Shown in pieces: positions 7,131 through 13,891 of a stretch of DNA of 17,853 nucleotides. Numbering within the stretch: position 1 is the first letter of the stretch; each line of letters begins with the position of its first letter. Source of the DNA: DAIDKA01 sp049792815 (GTDB lineage: Bacteria; Pseudomonadota; Gammaproteobacteria; Steroidobacterales; Steroidobacteraceae); contig JBARBG010000004.1 of NCBI GenBank assembly GCA_049792815.1, positions 1 to 17,853 on the forward strand, read 5' to 3'. The position numbers were made by a program, and so were the translations under genes. The notes beneath the pieces are model-generated. The model saw nothing but the letters and a program-made list of their open reading frames with translations. It searched no databases and was not told the origin of the DNA.

Positions 7131-7613
7131 ATGGTTGCCAAAGCTGCATACGCCAACGCAGAGCTCGATCGGGAGATAGTCCTATCGCGCGTCATTGACG
7201 CTCCTAGGGATCAGGTCTTCCGTGCCTGGGTCGAGCCCAAGCGCATGTTCCGATGGTTTGGCCCGCGCGGCTTTCGCTGCGAGGTGCGCCAAGACAGCGA
7301 AGCCAAGGCCGGCGCGGTGTGGCGATTTGACATGATTGCACCCAATGGTCACCGATTCGACAGTCGAATGGTGTTTCTAGAGGTGATACCCAACGAACGG
7401 CTGGTTCTCGATCACGGGTCGGACAAAGACGACGACCCCAATCGATTCAGGGTGACAATTACCTTCGATCAGCAAAGCGATGGTAAGACAGTGCTTACGC
7501 TCCGGCAGCTTCACCCGAGCAAAGCGCAACGCGACGGCACTATCGGCTTCGGAGCCGTCGAACTCGGCTATCAAACCCTCGACAAAATGGATGAGTACCT
7601 TCGTGGGCACTGA
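7131..7613 (+). CDS. AHSA1/SRPBCC-domain protein
   Basis: A 160-residue single-domain protein of the START/SRPBCC superfamily, AHSA1-like (PF08327) branch. It begins with the family's first strand and helix (IVLSRVIDAPRDQVFRAWVE) followed by MFRWFGPRGFRCEV, and ends in a long C-terminal helix (GFGAVELGYQTLDKMDEYL). The fold makes a hydrophobic ligand cavity; bacterial members are mostly uncharacterised, so the ligand is unknown. GGAG (7117-7120) lies ten bases before the ATG. The last 23 bases overlap the next gene, an ArsR-type regulator. Pairing of these two families is common, although the regulator is more often the first gene of the pair. Confidence 0.88.
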   Translation: MVAKAAYANAELDREIVLSRVIDAPRDQVFRAWVEPKRMFRWFGPRGFRCEVRQDSEAKAGAVWRFDMIAPNGHRFDSRMVFLEVIPNERLVLDHGSDKDDDPNRFRVTITFDQQSDGKTVLTLRQLHPSKAQRDGTIGFGAVELGYQTLDKMDEYLRGH

Positions 7614-7980
7614 GGGCGCCACTCGGGCAACTGCGGGTCGAGGAATTGCGGCGCGTCACCAGATCGGTCGCGTTTTTCAGGCGCTGGCGGACCCTACGCG
7701 GCGCGCTGTTGTCGAGAGGCTGGCGCTGGGACCCGCCTCGACGACCGAGCTTGCGCGTCCGTTTAGCATGGCCCTACCCTCCTTTGCGCAACACCTTCGG
7801 ATGCTCGAGCAGTGCGGCGTGGTGCGATCGCGCAAGGAAGGGCGCGTTCGCCGCTTTCATCTTGTTCCGAAGCCGCTCGCAACCGCCGAAGACTGGATGG
7901 TTGCGCAGCGGGCGGTTTGGAACCAGCGCCTGGATCAGCTGCAAGACTACGTGGAAGGTATGAAGACTTCGAAACGCTGA
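7591..7980 (+). CDS. ArsR/SmtB-family winged-helix regulator
   Basis: A 129-residue predicted transcriptional repressor. The winged helix-turn-helix is clear: RVFQALADPTRRAVVERL (about residues 27-44), then a second helix STTELARPFSMALPSFAQHL including the recognition helix, then the wing VVRSRKEGRVRRFHL. No CxC metal site of the ArsR/SmtB metal sensors is seen, so a different inducer or a constitutive repressor is likely. I place the start at ATG 7591, inside the end of the AHSA1 gene, because the frame is open further upstream but residues before this point would be read out of the AHSA1 coding sequence in another frame. The 23-base overlap implies translational coupling. It probably controls its own operon through the palindrome at 7088-7103. 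Confidence 0.88.
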   Translation: MSTFVGTEGATRATAGRGIAARHQIGRVFQALADPTRRAVVERLALGPASTTELARPFSMALPSFAQHLRMLEQCGVVRSRKEGRVRRFHLVPKPLATAEDWMVAQRAVWNQRLDQLQDYVEGMKTSKR

Positions 7981-7982
7981 CG

Positions 7983-7994
7983 CGTTGCGCAACG
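7983..7994. repeat. Perfect 12-base palindrome after arsR
   Basis: CGTTGCGCAACG starts three bases after the arsR-type stop codon. With no loop it cannot form a stable small hairpin without opening its centre, so a protein-binding site is as likely as a terminator. Confidence 0.35.
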
Positions 7995-8106
7995 GGGAGG
8001 ATTCCTTCTTCTTTGTGGTCTCCCGCCGGCGCCACGGTTGCGAAGCTGGTCCGAACGTTGCGAATTCGACCGACCGCTATTGAGCCTGTCGGCTTTCGTG
8101 ACGAGC

Positions 8107-8126
8107 GGCGGCTCTGGGCCGATGGC
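8107..8126 (+). repeat. Dispersed repeat copy A
   Basis: GGCGGCTCTGGGCCGATGGC matches 15196-15215 at 18 of 20 bases. Both copies lie in gene-free DNA. The similarity stops outside the 20 bases, so it may be a short mobile relic or chance. Confidence 0.3.
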
Positions 8127-8345
8127 CGTCTGTCGATCTCCGCCAAAGCGGTCGCTGGCCAGTGAGATGCCGGCCCGATTTAACATGCCTCCCGTCACGC
8201 GTTCCGGGCCCACTGAGAGTTGGCTCGAAACGGGCCCAGTTCTAGACAACGGCGCTGGAAATGAGAGGATGTCTACCGTTGAACGCGGCGGGGTAAAACT
8301 GACGTTCAAAAGATTCCGGATGGAAATGTCGAAGCACGGTGCAGC

Positions 8346-9527
8346 ATGTCTGCGATGGAGTGGGCGCCAGTGGATCAGCCAATGACGAGCGCGGAGATTC
8401 TCGCCAATGCCCGAGCTTTAGTACCTGAGATTCAGCAGCGCGCAGGTGAAATGGCGAAATCGCGCCGGATTCCGCCTGACCTCGTGGAGAAGCTAAGGGT
8501 CGCCGGTGTCTTTCGCATCATGTTTTCCCGATCCTGGGGCGGACCGGAGATGCCGCTGCCGCAGCAGGTGGAGCTGATGGAGACACTCGCCTATGGTGAC
8601 CCGTCGGTTGCGTGGGCGGTCAAGATCGGCTCGGACAGCGGCTACTTCTGCGCGTTCCTGGAAGCCGGCGCGGCCCGTGAACTCTACCCGTCAATCGACT
8701 TTGCAACGGCCGGCCAGGCGCCGCCCAACGGGCGAGCGGTGCGTGTGCGCGGCGGCTATCGGGTGACCGGGCGCTGGGGGTTCGCCTCCGGATGCACGCA
8801 TGCGAACGTAATGGTCGGCGGTTGTCTCACGCTAGAGACCGAAACGGCGGCTCCCACCGGCGTGATTTTCATACTGGCACCGGCTTCCTCCTTCGAGATC
8901 GAGGACACTTGGCATTCTATCGGCCTGGCCGGCAGCGGCAGCCATCACTACAAGGCAAAGGATGTCTTCGTTCCCGAGCGCCACACGTTCACTTTCGCCG
9001 GTCCAGCGACGATCGACGGCCCGCTGTATGCCGATACCGGTTCGGCGACAGTTTTCATCCCGATGGCAGGAACGCCCTTGGGGCTCATGCGCCGGGTGAT
9101 CGATGTAACGCTTGCGCTAGCCGGAGAGAGGCTGATCAGCCTGCCGCCACCTCCGACCTTGATGCGCCACCTGCCGCGCGTCAAGTTTGCCCTCGCCCGC
9201 GCGCAAATGCTCTACGGTGCCGCGCGAGCGGCGGTGTATGAAAGCGTGAACCGCTATTGGGCGGAACTATTAGCAGACGGACACGGCTCGCTGCAATCGC
9301 GGCGTGACATGGGACTGGCGCGCATCCACGCCCACCGCACGGCCCGCGAGGTTGCCCAACTCATGTTCGATACGGTGGGCGCGCCCGCCGTCTACGAGAG
9401 CCTGCCGCTCGGATCGCTGCTGCGCGATGCCATCGTGATCAACGAGCATCTGGGCCTCAACGACGGCGTCATCGAACGTCTCGGTGGCATGATGCTGGGT
9501 GATTCCCACGAGGGCGCCTTTGTTTAG
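8346..9527 (+). CDS. Acyl-CoA-dehydrogenase-fold flavin-dependent monooxygenase, oxygenase component
   Basis: A 393-residue protein of the acyl-CoA dehydrogenase superfamily, type-2 C-terminal domain branch (PF08028). Known members include HsaA, DszC and p-hydroxyphenylacetate hydroxylase C2, which use reduced flavin supplied by a separate reductase to hydroxylate or oxidise aromatic or sulfur substrates. Visible features: an N-terminal helical domain (15-110, with VAGVFRIMFSRSWGGPEMPL); a central strand domain with YRVTGRWGFASGCTHANVMV (139-158); the hinge motif TWHSIGLAGSGSHHYKAKDV (188-207); and a C-terminal four-helix part (about 220-375). No CoA-dehydrogenase catalytic base can be assigned. 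The substrate is unknown. No flavin reductase gene is adjacent. The start is uncertain: ATGs at 8346, 8355 and 8382 all have weak ribosome sites. Confidence 0.85.
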   Translation: MSAMEWAPVDQPMTSAEILANARALVPEIQQRAGEMAKSRRIPPDLVEKLRVAGVFRIMFSRSWGGPEMPLPQQVELMETLAYGDPSVAWAVKIGSDSGYFCAFLEAGAARELYPSIDFATAGQAPPNGRAVRVRGGYRVTGRWGFASGCTHANVMVGGCLTLETETAAPTGVIFILAPASSFEIEDTWHSIGLAGSGSHHYKAKDVFVPERHTFTFAGPATIDGPLYADTGSATVFIPMAGTPLGLMRRVIDVTLALAGERLISLPPPPTLMRHLPRVKFALARAQMLYGAARAAVYESVNRYWAELLADGHGSLQSRRDMGLARIHAHRTAREVAQLMFDTVGAPAVYESLPLGSLLRDAIVINEHLGLNDGVIERLGGMMLGDSHEGAFV

Positions 9528-9549
9528 TGGGTCGCCGCGCAGTTGCTTC

Positions 9550-9601
9550 GTCGCCGTCATATAGTTCCTACTTCGAACAAGTAAGCGCAGATGACGGCGA
9601 C
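9550..9601. repeat. Nested stem-loop after the monooxygenase gene
   Basis: GTCGCCGTCAT (9550-9560) is the exact reverse complement of ATGACGGCGAC (9591-9601). Inside the 30-base loop a second stem, TACTT/AAGTA (9569-9573 with 9579-9583), closes a five-base loop. It begins 22 bases after the stop codon. There is no U-tract on either side, so it is either a transcript-stabilising 3' structure, a non-canonical terminator, or a small RNA element. Confidence 0.5.
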
Positions 9602-9766
9602 CGACGGTTCTGGCGTCTCCCCATTAAGCGAGCGGTGGTTTAACTCAAGTTGGAGCCGCGGCACTACCGTCTCAAGTTGCACCCGGAGCGGCCGTCCGCG
9701 AATGTCAGCTAACCGACAATCGGATTTTGCACGAATTGAGGCATAGGACGCGTCCAACTCGCGAAT

Positions 9767-9795
9767 TTACCATCTCAATGATGATGTAGTACATT
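9767..9795 (+). promoter_or_regulatory. Candidate promoter of the RHH-PIN operon
   Basis: TTACCA (9767-9772) and TACATT (9790-9795) are each four-of-six matches to the -35 and -10 consensus, separated by exactly 17 bases. The predicted transcript start, about seven bases after the -10 box, falls on the antitoxin start codon at 9803. Moderate evidence only. Confidence 0.35.
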
Positions 9796-9803
9796 GTAAT
9801 ACA
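9785..9803 (+). promoter_or_regulatory. Tandem operator palindromes of the RHH-PIN operon
   Basis: Two perfect 9-base odd palindromes, TGTAGTACA (9785-9793) and TGTAATACA (9795-9803), lie side by side with centres ten bases apart, about one helical turn. Ribbon-helix-helix antitoxins are known to bind arrays of such short sites cooperatively. The second site ends on the A of the start codon. Confidence 0.6.
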
Positions 9804-10024
9804 TGAGCACTTTGACCCTGCGGGTACCGGATGATTTGGACAAGGCCCTCGAACGGCAAAGTGCCGCGCTTGGAATCTCCAAGAGCGATCTTGCGCGAGA
9901 GGCGCTGAAGCGATACCTGCGGGTCGCAGAATTTCGCACCTTACGGTCCAGGTTGGTCGCCCGCGCACAGGCCGAGGGGATCAACACCGATGAGGATGTT
10001 TTCGAAGTCCTACAGAAGAAGTGA
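9803..10024 (+). CDS. Ribbon-helix-helix (CopG-type) antitoxin
   Basis: A 73-residue protein whose N-terminus has the ribbon-helix-helix pattern: strand STLTLRVP (2-9), helix A DDLDKALERQSAAL (10-23), the turn GISKS, and helix B DLAREALKRYLR (29-40). The C-terminal tail (about 41-73) is where such antitoxins wrap the toxin. It should neutralise the PIN toxin that follows and repress the operon as a dimer. The ATG at 9803 is required to keep the DNA-binding strand, yet there is no Shine-Dalgarno sequence: the bases before it are operator palindromes. The stop overlaps the toxin's start codon (GTGA, 10021-10024), so synthesis is coupled. Confidence 0.85.
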   Translation: MSTLTLRVPDDLDKALERQSAALGISKSDLAREALKRYLRVAEFRTLRSRLVARAQAEGINTDEDVFEVLQKK

Positions 10025-10428
10025 GGATTGTGCTTGATTCTTCTGTGCTGATCGCGGCTCACATCAGCCGCGCAGGCGTGTGTGCCGAGTTGCTGGAAGA
10101 TCTGCTCTTGCACCATGAGCTTGTGACTTCCGAATTCATACTCGGAGAACTGGGGCGAAAGCTGGTGGAGAAATTCCGCTTCCCCGAACGTGAGGCCAAC
10201 CAGCTCGCCGCATTTCTTCGCCGCGTCGCCGTGGTTGTTGAGCCAGCCGATTTGCCATCTGACGTGTGTCGGGACCCGACAGATATACCCGTCTTGGGCA
10301 CCGCGGTTGGTGGCGACTGCCCGCTTCTGATCAGCGTCGACCGTGACCTGCTCGACAAGCAACACATCAATGAGATCCCAATCATTCGACCGGGGGAGTA
10401 TTGGCGGCGCACAATCGAGGGCGGTTGA
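10021..10428 (+). CDS. PIN-domain toxin (COG1569-like ribonuclease)
   Basis: A 135-residue PIN-domain protein, the toxin of a VapBC-like type II pair; PIN toxins are metal-dependent RNases that cleave tRNA or rRNA. The sequence starts with MRIVLDSSVLIAA, with the first acidic residue D6. The next acid is E43 in ILGELGRKL, then CRDPTDIPVLGTAV (D88) and ISVDRDLL (D107/D109), ending in PIIRPGEYW, the typical tail of this subfamily. All expected acidic positions are present, so activity is likely; the RNA target is unknown. GTG is the start codon, overlapping the antitoxin stop by four bases. Confidence 0.88.
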   Translation: MRIVLDSSVLIAAHISRAGVCAELLEDLLLHHELVTSEFILGELGRKLVEKFRFPEREANQLAAFLRRVAVVVEPADLPSDVCRDPTDIPVLGTAVGGDCPLLISVDRDLLDKQHINEIPIIRPGEYWRRTIEGG

Positions 10429-10561
10429 ACGGCGGCTGAGCAACCCGAACCCGTCCTTCGCCGATGACCGCTATCGGGACCTCTGTGCCAAGCTATGTCG
10501 ACCATATTTAGCAATTGGTCGGCGATTTTGTTCACCGATCACCACTGGCGTCGCAACCAAT

Positions 10562-10978
10562 TTACTTCAAGGCCGCCGTTGTCAGCACCTGCCAGGCAAA
10601 GACGAGCATGACAATCCACCCCGAGAAGTACAGCAATGGTCGCACGGGTATACGAGCCAGGCCGGAAATCATGCCGATGGCGTGCGCCACGCGTAGCCAG
10701 AAGAAAATGATCGAACAGGCGACGGTGACAGATGTCGAGACGCCCGAAATCGCTCCGATCAGAACAATGAGGGAGAACGGAAGAAGCTGCTCCAGAAGAT
10801 TCTGATGAGCACGAAGGCTACGATGAACCCATGACGGCATGGCACTGTGGTCCGGTGGACGAGTGAAGAGCTGATCCTTGCCGGGAAAATTTGTTGTGTT
10901 GACGCCGATGATGAACGGTATCCAAAGCGAGCCAGCCAGCAGCGCTGTATAGACGAGCCATCTGAGTTCCGTTGTCAT
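10562..10978 (-). CDS. MAPEG-family integral membrane protein
   Basis: A 138-residue protein of the MAPEG family (PF01124; membrane-associated proteins in eicosanoid and glutathione metabolism). Four hydrophobic segments are visible at about 6-26, 64-82, 84-104 and 113-135. The family hallmark RAHQNLLEQLLPFSL (56-70) lies ahead of the second segment, and FFWLRVAHAIGMISG (92-106) matches the conserved third helix. Some MAPEG enzymes conjugate glutathione to lipophilic substrates, but most bacterial members are uncharacterised, so an enzymatic role is not assured. GAGGG precedes the ATG by seven bases. It is a single gene, convergent with the PIN operon. Confidence 0.87.
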   Translation of the reverse strand: MTTELRWLVYTALLAGSLWIPFIIGVNTTNFPGKDQLFTRPPDHSAMPSWVHRSLRAHQNLLEQLLPFSLIVLIGAISGVSTSVTVACSIIFFWLRVAHAIGMISGLARIPVRPLLYFSGWIVMLVFAWQVLTTAALK

Positions 10979-11286
10979 TTAGGGACCCTCGGGAGCTAGA
11001 TTAGACCAAGCGAATGGGTACCTTACACATCAAAGCATTACTGGCAAAGAAGCCCCAAGAGGAGGTGGGCGTCCTTACCGACAATCCGCAAACCCACTGA
11101 GCAGATCTGTTCGGCAAACGCGACTTTCGAACAAGCCTTGCCGGACCGCGCGACCAACGGGCGATCCTGCACCCGGGGCCGCCTGTCATGAGTGTTCGCT
11201 GTCAGGGCGTACCGCCGTCGGCGAATTACGCGCATAGAATCGCGGCGTGGTCTAAATTGAAGTCCTAATGAAACCGGGGGGAGTTC
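10979..11286. other. Divergent intergenic region
   Basis: About 308 bases between divergently transcribed membrane-protein genes. It must hold promoters for both, but I find no pair of boxes good enough to name. No small gene is supported. Confidence 0.5.
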
Positions 11287-11601
11287 ATGAGCCACATAAT
11301 ACTGGGGACCATTTGCGGCATCGTATTTGGCGCTTTGGCGGCAGGGTCCATGCTGCCAATGACCTTTCCAGACAAACGAGCAGCTCTAATCGGCGCGTTT
11401 CTCAATCGCCTCTCCGTCGGTGTGGCGATTGGGGCTGGAGTGACTGGCATAGCATGGCCAGGCTGGGCGGTGGGATTGCTGTTCGGCATCCTTATCAGCG
11501 CCGGGGATGCGGTCATCACCAAAGCCTATGCACCCATTCTTGGATTTGGAGCTGTCGGCGGGGCAATCATCGGGTACGTAGTGGCGGCGTTCGGGGTCTA
11601 G
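11287..11601 (+). CDS. Small integral membrane protein of unknown function
   Basis: A 104-residue, very hydrophobic, glycine- and alanine-rich protein with three or four predicted membrane segments (about 4-23, 43-60, 62-76 and 84-103) and short loops; the first loop carries PDKR. I do not recognise a family. The reading frame is supported by a strong GGGGGGAG (11276-11283) just before the ATG, although the three-base gap is short. It stands alone: the upstream gene is divergent and the downstream DNA is gene-poor. It could be a small scaffold or channel-like protein; no function is claimed. Confidence 0.7.
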   Translation: MSHIILGTICGIVFGALAAGSMLPMTFPDKRAALIGAFLNRLSVGVAIGAGVTGIAWPGWAVGLLFGILISAGDAVITKAYAPILGFGAVGGAIIGYVVAAFGV

Positions 11602-12048
11602 GACCAAGCCCACGTGCGCGCACGGTAGAATCACGGCGTCAGGTGCGGGCGCCCGGTCATCGCGGCTGTGGTGCAGAAGAATATTGAGCAAGCGGGACTC
11701 CATCTTTTCATTTGCCGGATGCCGTCACGGACGCGATCCGACGTTTTCAACCTGCGCCGCGGAGTCTGTCTGTATTACCGACTTGACGTCGAACTACTCC
11801 TTGCAGGCGGTCAATTCTGGCTAGTGACCGGCCGGAGTGGGCCGGCACCGGTATGTAGGACTGCTCCATATCGCGGGCTACTGGCCTATCAGTTGAGTTT
11901 GTCCGGCAGCTGATTGGTGACGGCACTTGAGCGGCCCATCACGCAAGTGGCGCCGCAAGCTGATCCGACCCCGGCGTGCATATTTCAAGCGATACCCGCC
12001 AGCACCGGAACAAGAGTGGAATCTGAAATGAGCGGCAACAAACAGGCG
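11602..12048. other. Gene-poor stretch
   Basis: No supported gene. It contains a GC hairpin, CCGGCC (11828-11833) with GGCCGG (11840-11845) and a six-base loop, lacking a U-tract. Open frames such as 11668-11913 and 11914-12183 have no recognisable product, and the latter overlaps the better-supported minus-strand small genes. Confidence 0.45.
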
Positions 12049-12073
12049 GGCGGCCATTTACGCCCCGGCCGCC
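12049..12073 (-). terminator. Candidate terminator of the small secreted/membrane gene pair
   Basis: GGCGGCC (12049-12055) and GGCCGCC (12067-12073) form a perfect 7-base GC stem with an 11-base loop. On the minus strand it is followed, after a few bases, by TTTGTT. It lies 17 bases after the stop codon of the 37-residue frame. The delayed U-run makes it a moderate candidate. Confidence 0.4.
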
Positions 12074-12090
12074 AAACTCGCGTCGCGACG

Positions 12091-12204
12091 TCAGTCCCGC
12101 CAGAGTTTCGGCCACAGCCGCTTCGTCGCGAAGGCGACGAGCAGCACCACCAGCAAGATCAACAGGTGCTTGGGTGGGGGTAGTTGGTATAAGGCTAGCT
12201 CCAT
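12091..12204 (-). CDS. Possible 37-residue single-span membrane microprotein
   Basis: A short frame: ATG at 12204, stop TGA at 12091-12093. After a short N-terminus with three prolines (QLPPPKH) it has one strongly hydrophobic stretch, LLILLVVLLVAFA (14-26), then a basic, tryptophan-containing tail (TKRLWPKLWRD). This pattern, one span with a positive aromatic C-terminus, is typical of bacterial membrane microproteins and looks unlike a random frame. It begins nine bases after the stop of the secreted-protein gene on the same strand, suggesting an operon. The ribosome site is weak (GGCAG). No family is recognised. Conservation would be needed to prove it is a gene. Confidence 0.35.
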   Translation of the reverse strand: MELALYQLPPPKHLLILLVVLLVAFATKRLWPKLWRD

Positions 12205-12213
12205 GGCTGCCAG

Positions 12214-12483
12214 CTACAACGGAACGGCGTGGGCCGACTGCTTCGTGAGGTCAGCACAGCGTTGGCTTGCGAGACAAGACTGCGCTGGTGGCGGGGATTT
12301 GCACGGCGAACTAAGACCAACCTGCAGAAACAGACATGGATCCGCCGGAATACGCGGCGGGTCGATAACTACATGCTTCTGGCCTGGGTCGATAGTCACC
12401 GGACCGGGTGGCGGCGCCGTCTGTGCGTGGACTATCGGAACAATCACCGCGGCGCTCAGGGCGGCCCAAAGTATCTGTCGCAT
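12214..12483 (-). CDS. Small secreted cysteine-containing protein
   Basis: An 89-residue predicted periplasmic or secreted protein. The N-terminus is a clear signal peptide: R2 as charge, a hydrophobic core about 4-17 and a cleavage site after IVHA (17-20). The mature part is proline-rich (TAPPPGPVTIDPGQ) with four cysteines at about 50, 61, 70 and 76, spaced to form two disulfides. I place the start at 12483, ahead of the signal peptide, because AGGGG (12491-12495) stands seven bases before it; the frame is open nine codons further. I recognise no family. A likely microprotein gene follows after nine bases. Plus-strand frames over the same region are shadows. Confidence 0.55.
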   Translation of the reverse strand: MRQILWAALSAAVIVPIVHAQTAPPPGPVTIDPGQKHVVIDPPRIPADPCLFLQVGLSSPCKSPPPAQSCLASQRCADLTKQSAHAVPL

Positions 12484-12781
12484 GTCGCATCCCCTGAAGG
12501 TTGGACACAAGCATCTTATTCCCAGCTCAGACGTATCGGCAAACAGACCATCCTAGCACCGGACACAACATGGAACCTGTCGAGAGTGTTCTAAAACGAT
12601 ACAAACGGGCGGCTGGTTACGGCCGAAAAGGAGGACAGTCCGCTGTGCACCCGTACCGGCCGGTCACGGACGGCGGCTATCAGGAAGCGAATCCTCACCC
12701 GTAGATAGGGCGCCGTCGGTCAGATAGTCTCATCCCCTGGACTATGGACGAACAAACCCAGCGAATTCGGCGCTCGGGGCA
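12484..12781. other. Divergent intergenic region before the saccharopine-DH-like gene
   Basis: About 298 bases that must contain the promoters of the minus-strand secreted-protein gene and of the plus-strand oxidoreductase gene. I see no strong boxes and no further gene. Confidence 0.45.
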
Positions 12782-13891
12782 ATGGAGCCTAATTTGACCG
12801 GGCGGCGCATCATTGTTCTAGGGGGATTCGGCAATTTCGGGGCTCGAATTTGTCGTCGCCTGGCTCAGGAGCCGGGCCTCGACATCATCGCTACCGCTCG
12901 AGCTGTACGCGAGGACGCGCCCGGCGGCGTAGGCGGTGCGTGCCTGGACATCGAATCGCCGTCATTCGCGCGAGATTTGGCGGCTCTGAGACCGTGTGTG
13001 GTAATCCACTGCGCGGGACCTTTCCAGGGGCAAGACTATCGAGTCGCGGACGCGACTCTCGCGTGCGGTGCTCACTATCTGGACTTGGCCGATGGTCGTG
13101 AGTTTGTGGAGCAGTTCGCATCGGCACTGGACGAGACGGCAAGGGCGGCGGATCGCACTGCCATGAGCGGGGCCAGTACCTTGCCTGCGCTGTCATCGGC
13201 GGTGGTTGATGATTTGCGGTCGACTTTCCAGCGGTTGGAGAGCATCAACCTTACCATCGCACCTGGGCAGCACGCACCGCGTGGCACTGCGACCATGGCG
13301 GCCGTACTCGGCTATGCTGGTCTGGCCTTTCCGTGGTGGATTCAAGGTCAATGGCAAAGGGCTTACGGCTGGCAGGAACTAGTCCGACTCACGTTTCCCT
13401 TTGGAAAGCGGTGGGCCGCTGCCTGCGATGTACCGGACCTGGCTCTCTTCCCCGGACACTATCCCGGCGTCCAGACAGTAACCTTCCGGGCTGCTCTCGA
13501 AGTGCCGCTGCAGCATTTCGCACTTTGGACCCTGGCGGGTGTGCGCCGGGCCGGAATCCCAATCCCTGTGGCAGACTGGGCCGGTGGACTAAATCGCATC
13601 GGGCGATGGCTGGACCGATTCGGCAGCGACTGCGGTGGAATGCGTGTCGATGTTGTGGGGGAGCTGCTCGGTGGTCGGCGCGAGCGTCGCACCTGGCTGC
13701 TTACTGCCAAGGGCAATCATGGCCCTGAGATCCCTTGCATGGCCGCCACAATACTTGCCCTGCGACTGGTCCGCGGCGAGCCGGTTCCCGTGGGCGCCAG
13801 AGCCTGCGTGAGTGTCTTGCCACTTTCGGCTTTTGAATCCGAATTTGTGCGTTGGGACATCACGACTCAAGTCGAATCGACGGCCGCATGA
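12782..13891 (+). CDS. Saccharopine-dehydrogenase-like NAD(P)-binding protein
   Basis: A 369-residue predicted oxidoreductase of the saccharopine dehydrogenase superfamily (NADP-binding domain, PF03435). The Rossmann nucleotide-binding loop is near the N-terminus (IIVLGGFGNFGARICRRLA, 10-28), followed by VVIHCAGPFQG (73-83), the family's HYLDLADGREFVEQF (98-112) and SGASTLPALSSAVVDDL (129-145). The C-terminal half (about 150-365) carries the substrate or dimer region and is not conserved enough to name a reaction. True lysine-pathway function is unlikely from context; homologues in bacteria are often annotated only as family members. GGGG (12775-12778) lies a few bases before the ATG. Its stop overlaps the start of the DUF2269 gene (ATGA), implying the two act together. 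Confidence 0.85.
   Translation: MEPNLTGRRIIVLGGFGNFGARICRRLAQEPGLDIIATARAVREDAPGGVGGACLDIESPSFARDLAALRPCVVIHCAGPFQGQDYRVADATLACGAHYLDLADGREFVEQFASALDETARAADRTAMSGASTLPALSSAVVDDLRSTFQRLESINLTIAPGQHAPRGTATMAAVLGYAGLAFPWWIQGQWQRAYGWQELVRLTFPFGKRWAAACDVPDLALFPGHYPGVQTVTFRAALEVPLQHFALWTLAGVRRAGIPIPVADWAGGLNRIGRWLDRFGSDCGGMRVDVVGELLGGRRERRTWLLTAKGNHGPEIPCMAATILALRLVRGEPVPVGARACVSVLPLSAFESEFVRWDITTQVESTAA

Larger units (their letters stand above)
7981..8345. other. Gene-free stretch with a 12-base palindrome and a dispersed repeat
   Basis: No gene is supported here; the open frames on both strands have no recognisable product. It begins with the perfect palindrome CGTTGCGCAACG (7983-7994) and contains a 20-base sequence (8107-8126) that recurs at 15196-15215 with two differences. 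The promoter of the next gene should lie in the last part, but I cannot pick a convincing one. Confidence 0.5.

Noticed and set aside
8038..8385. A 115-codon plus-strand frame before the monooxygenase gene
   Set aside because: It overlaps the start of a clear gene and its translation has no domain-like pattern.
11828..11845. GC hairpin in the gene-poor region as a terminator
   Set aside because: There is no U-tract on either strand and no gene ends close by.
12229..12594. Plus-strand frames of 121 and 128 codons opposite the secreted-protein gene
   Set aside because: The minus strand shows a signal peptide, cysteine pattern and ribosome site; the plus frames have none.
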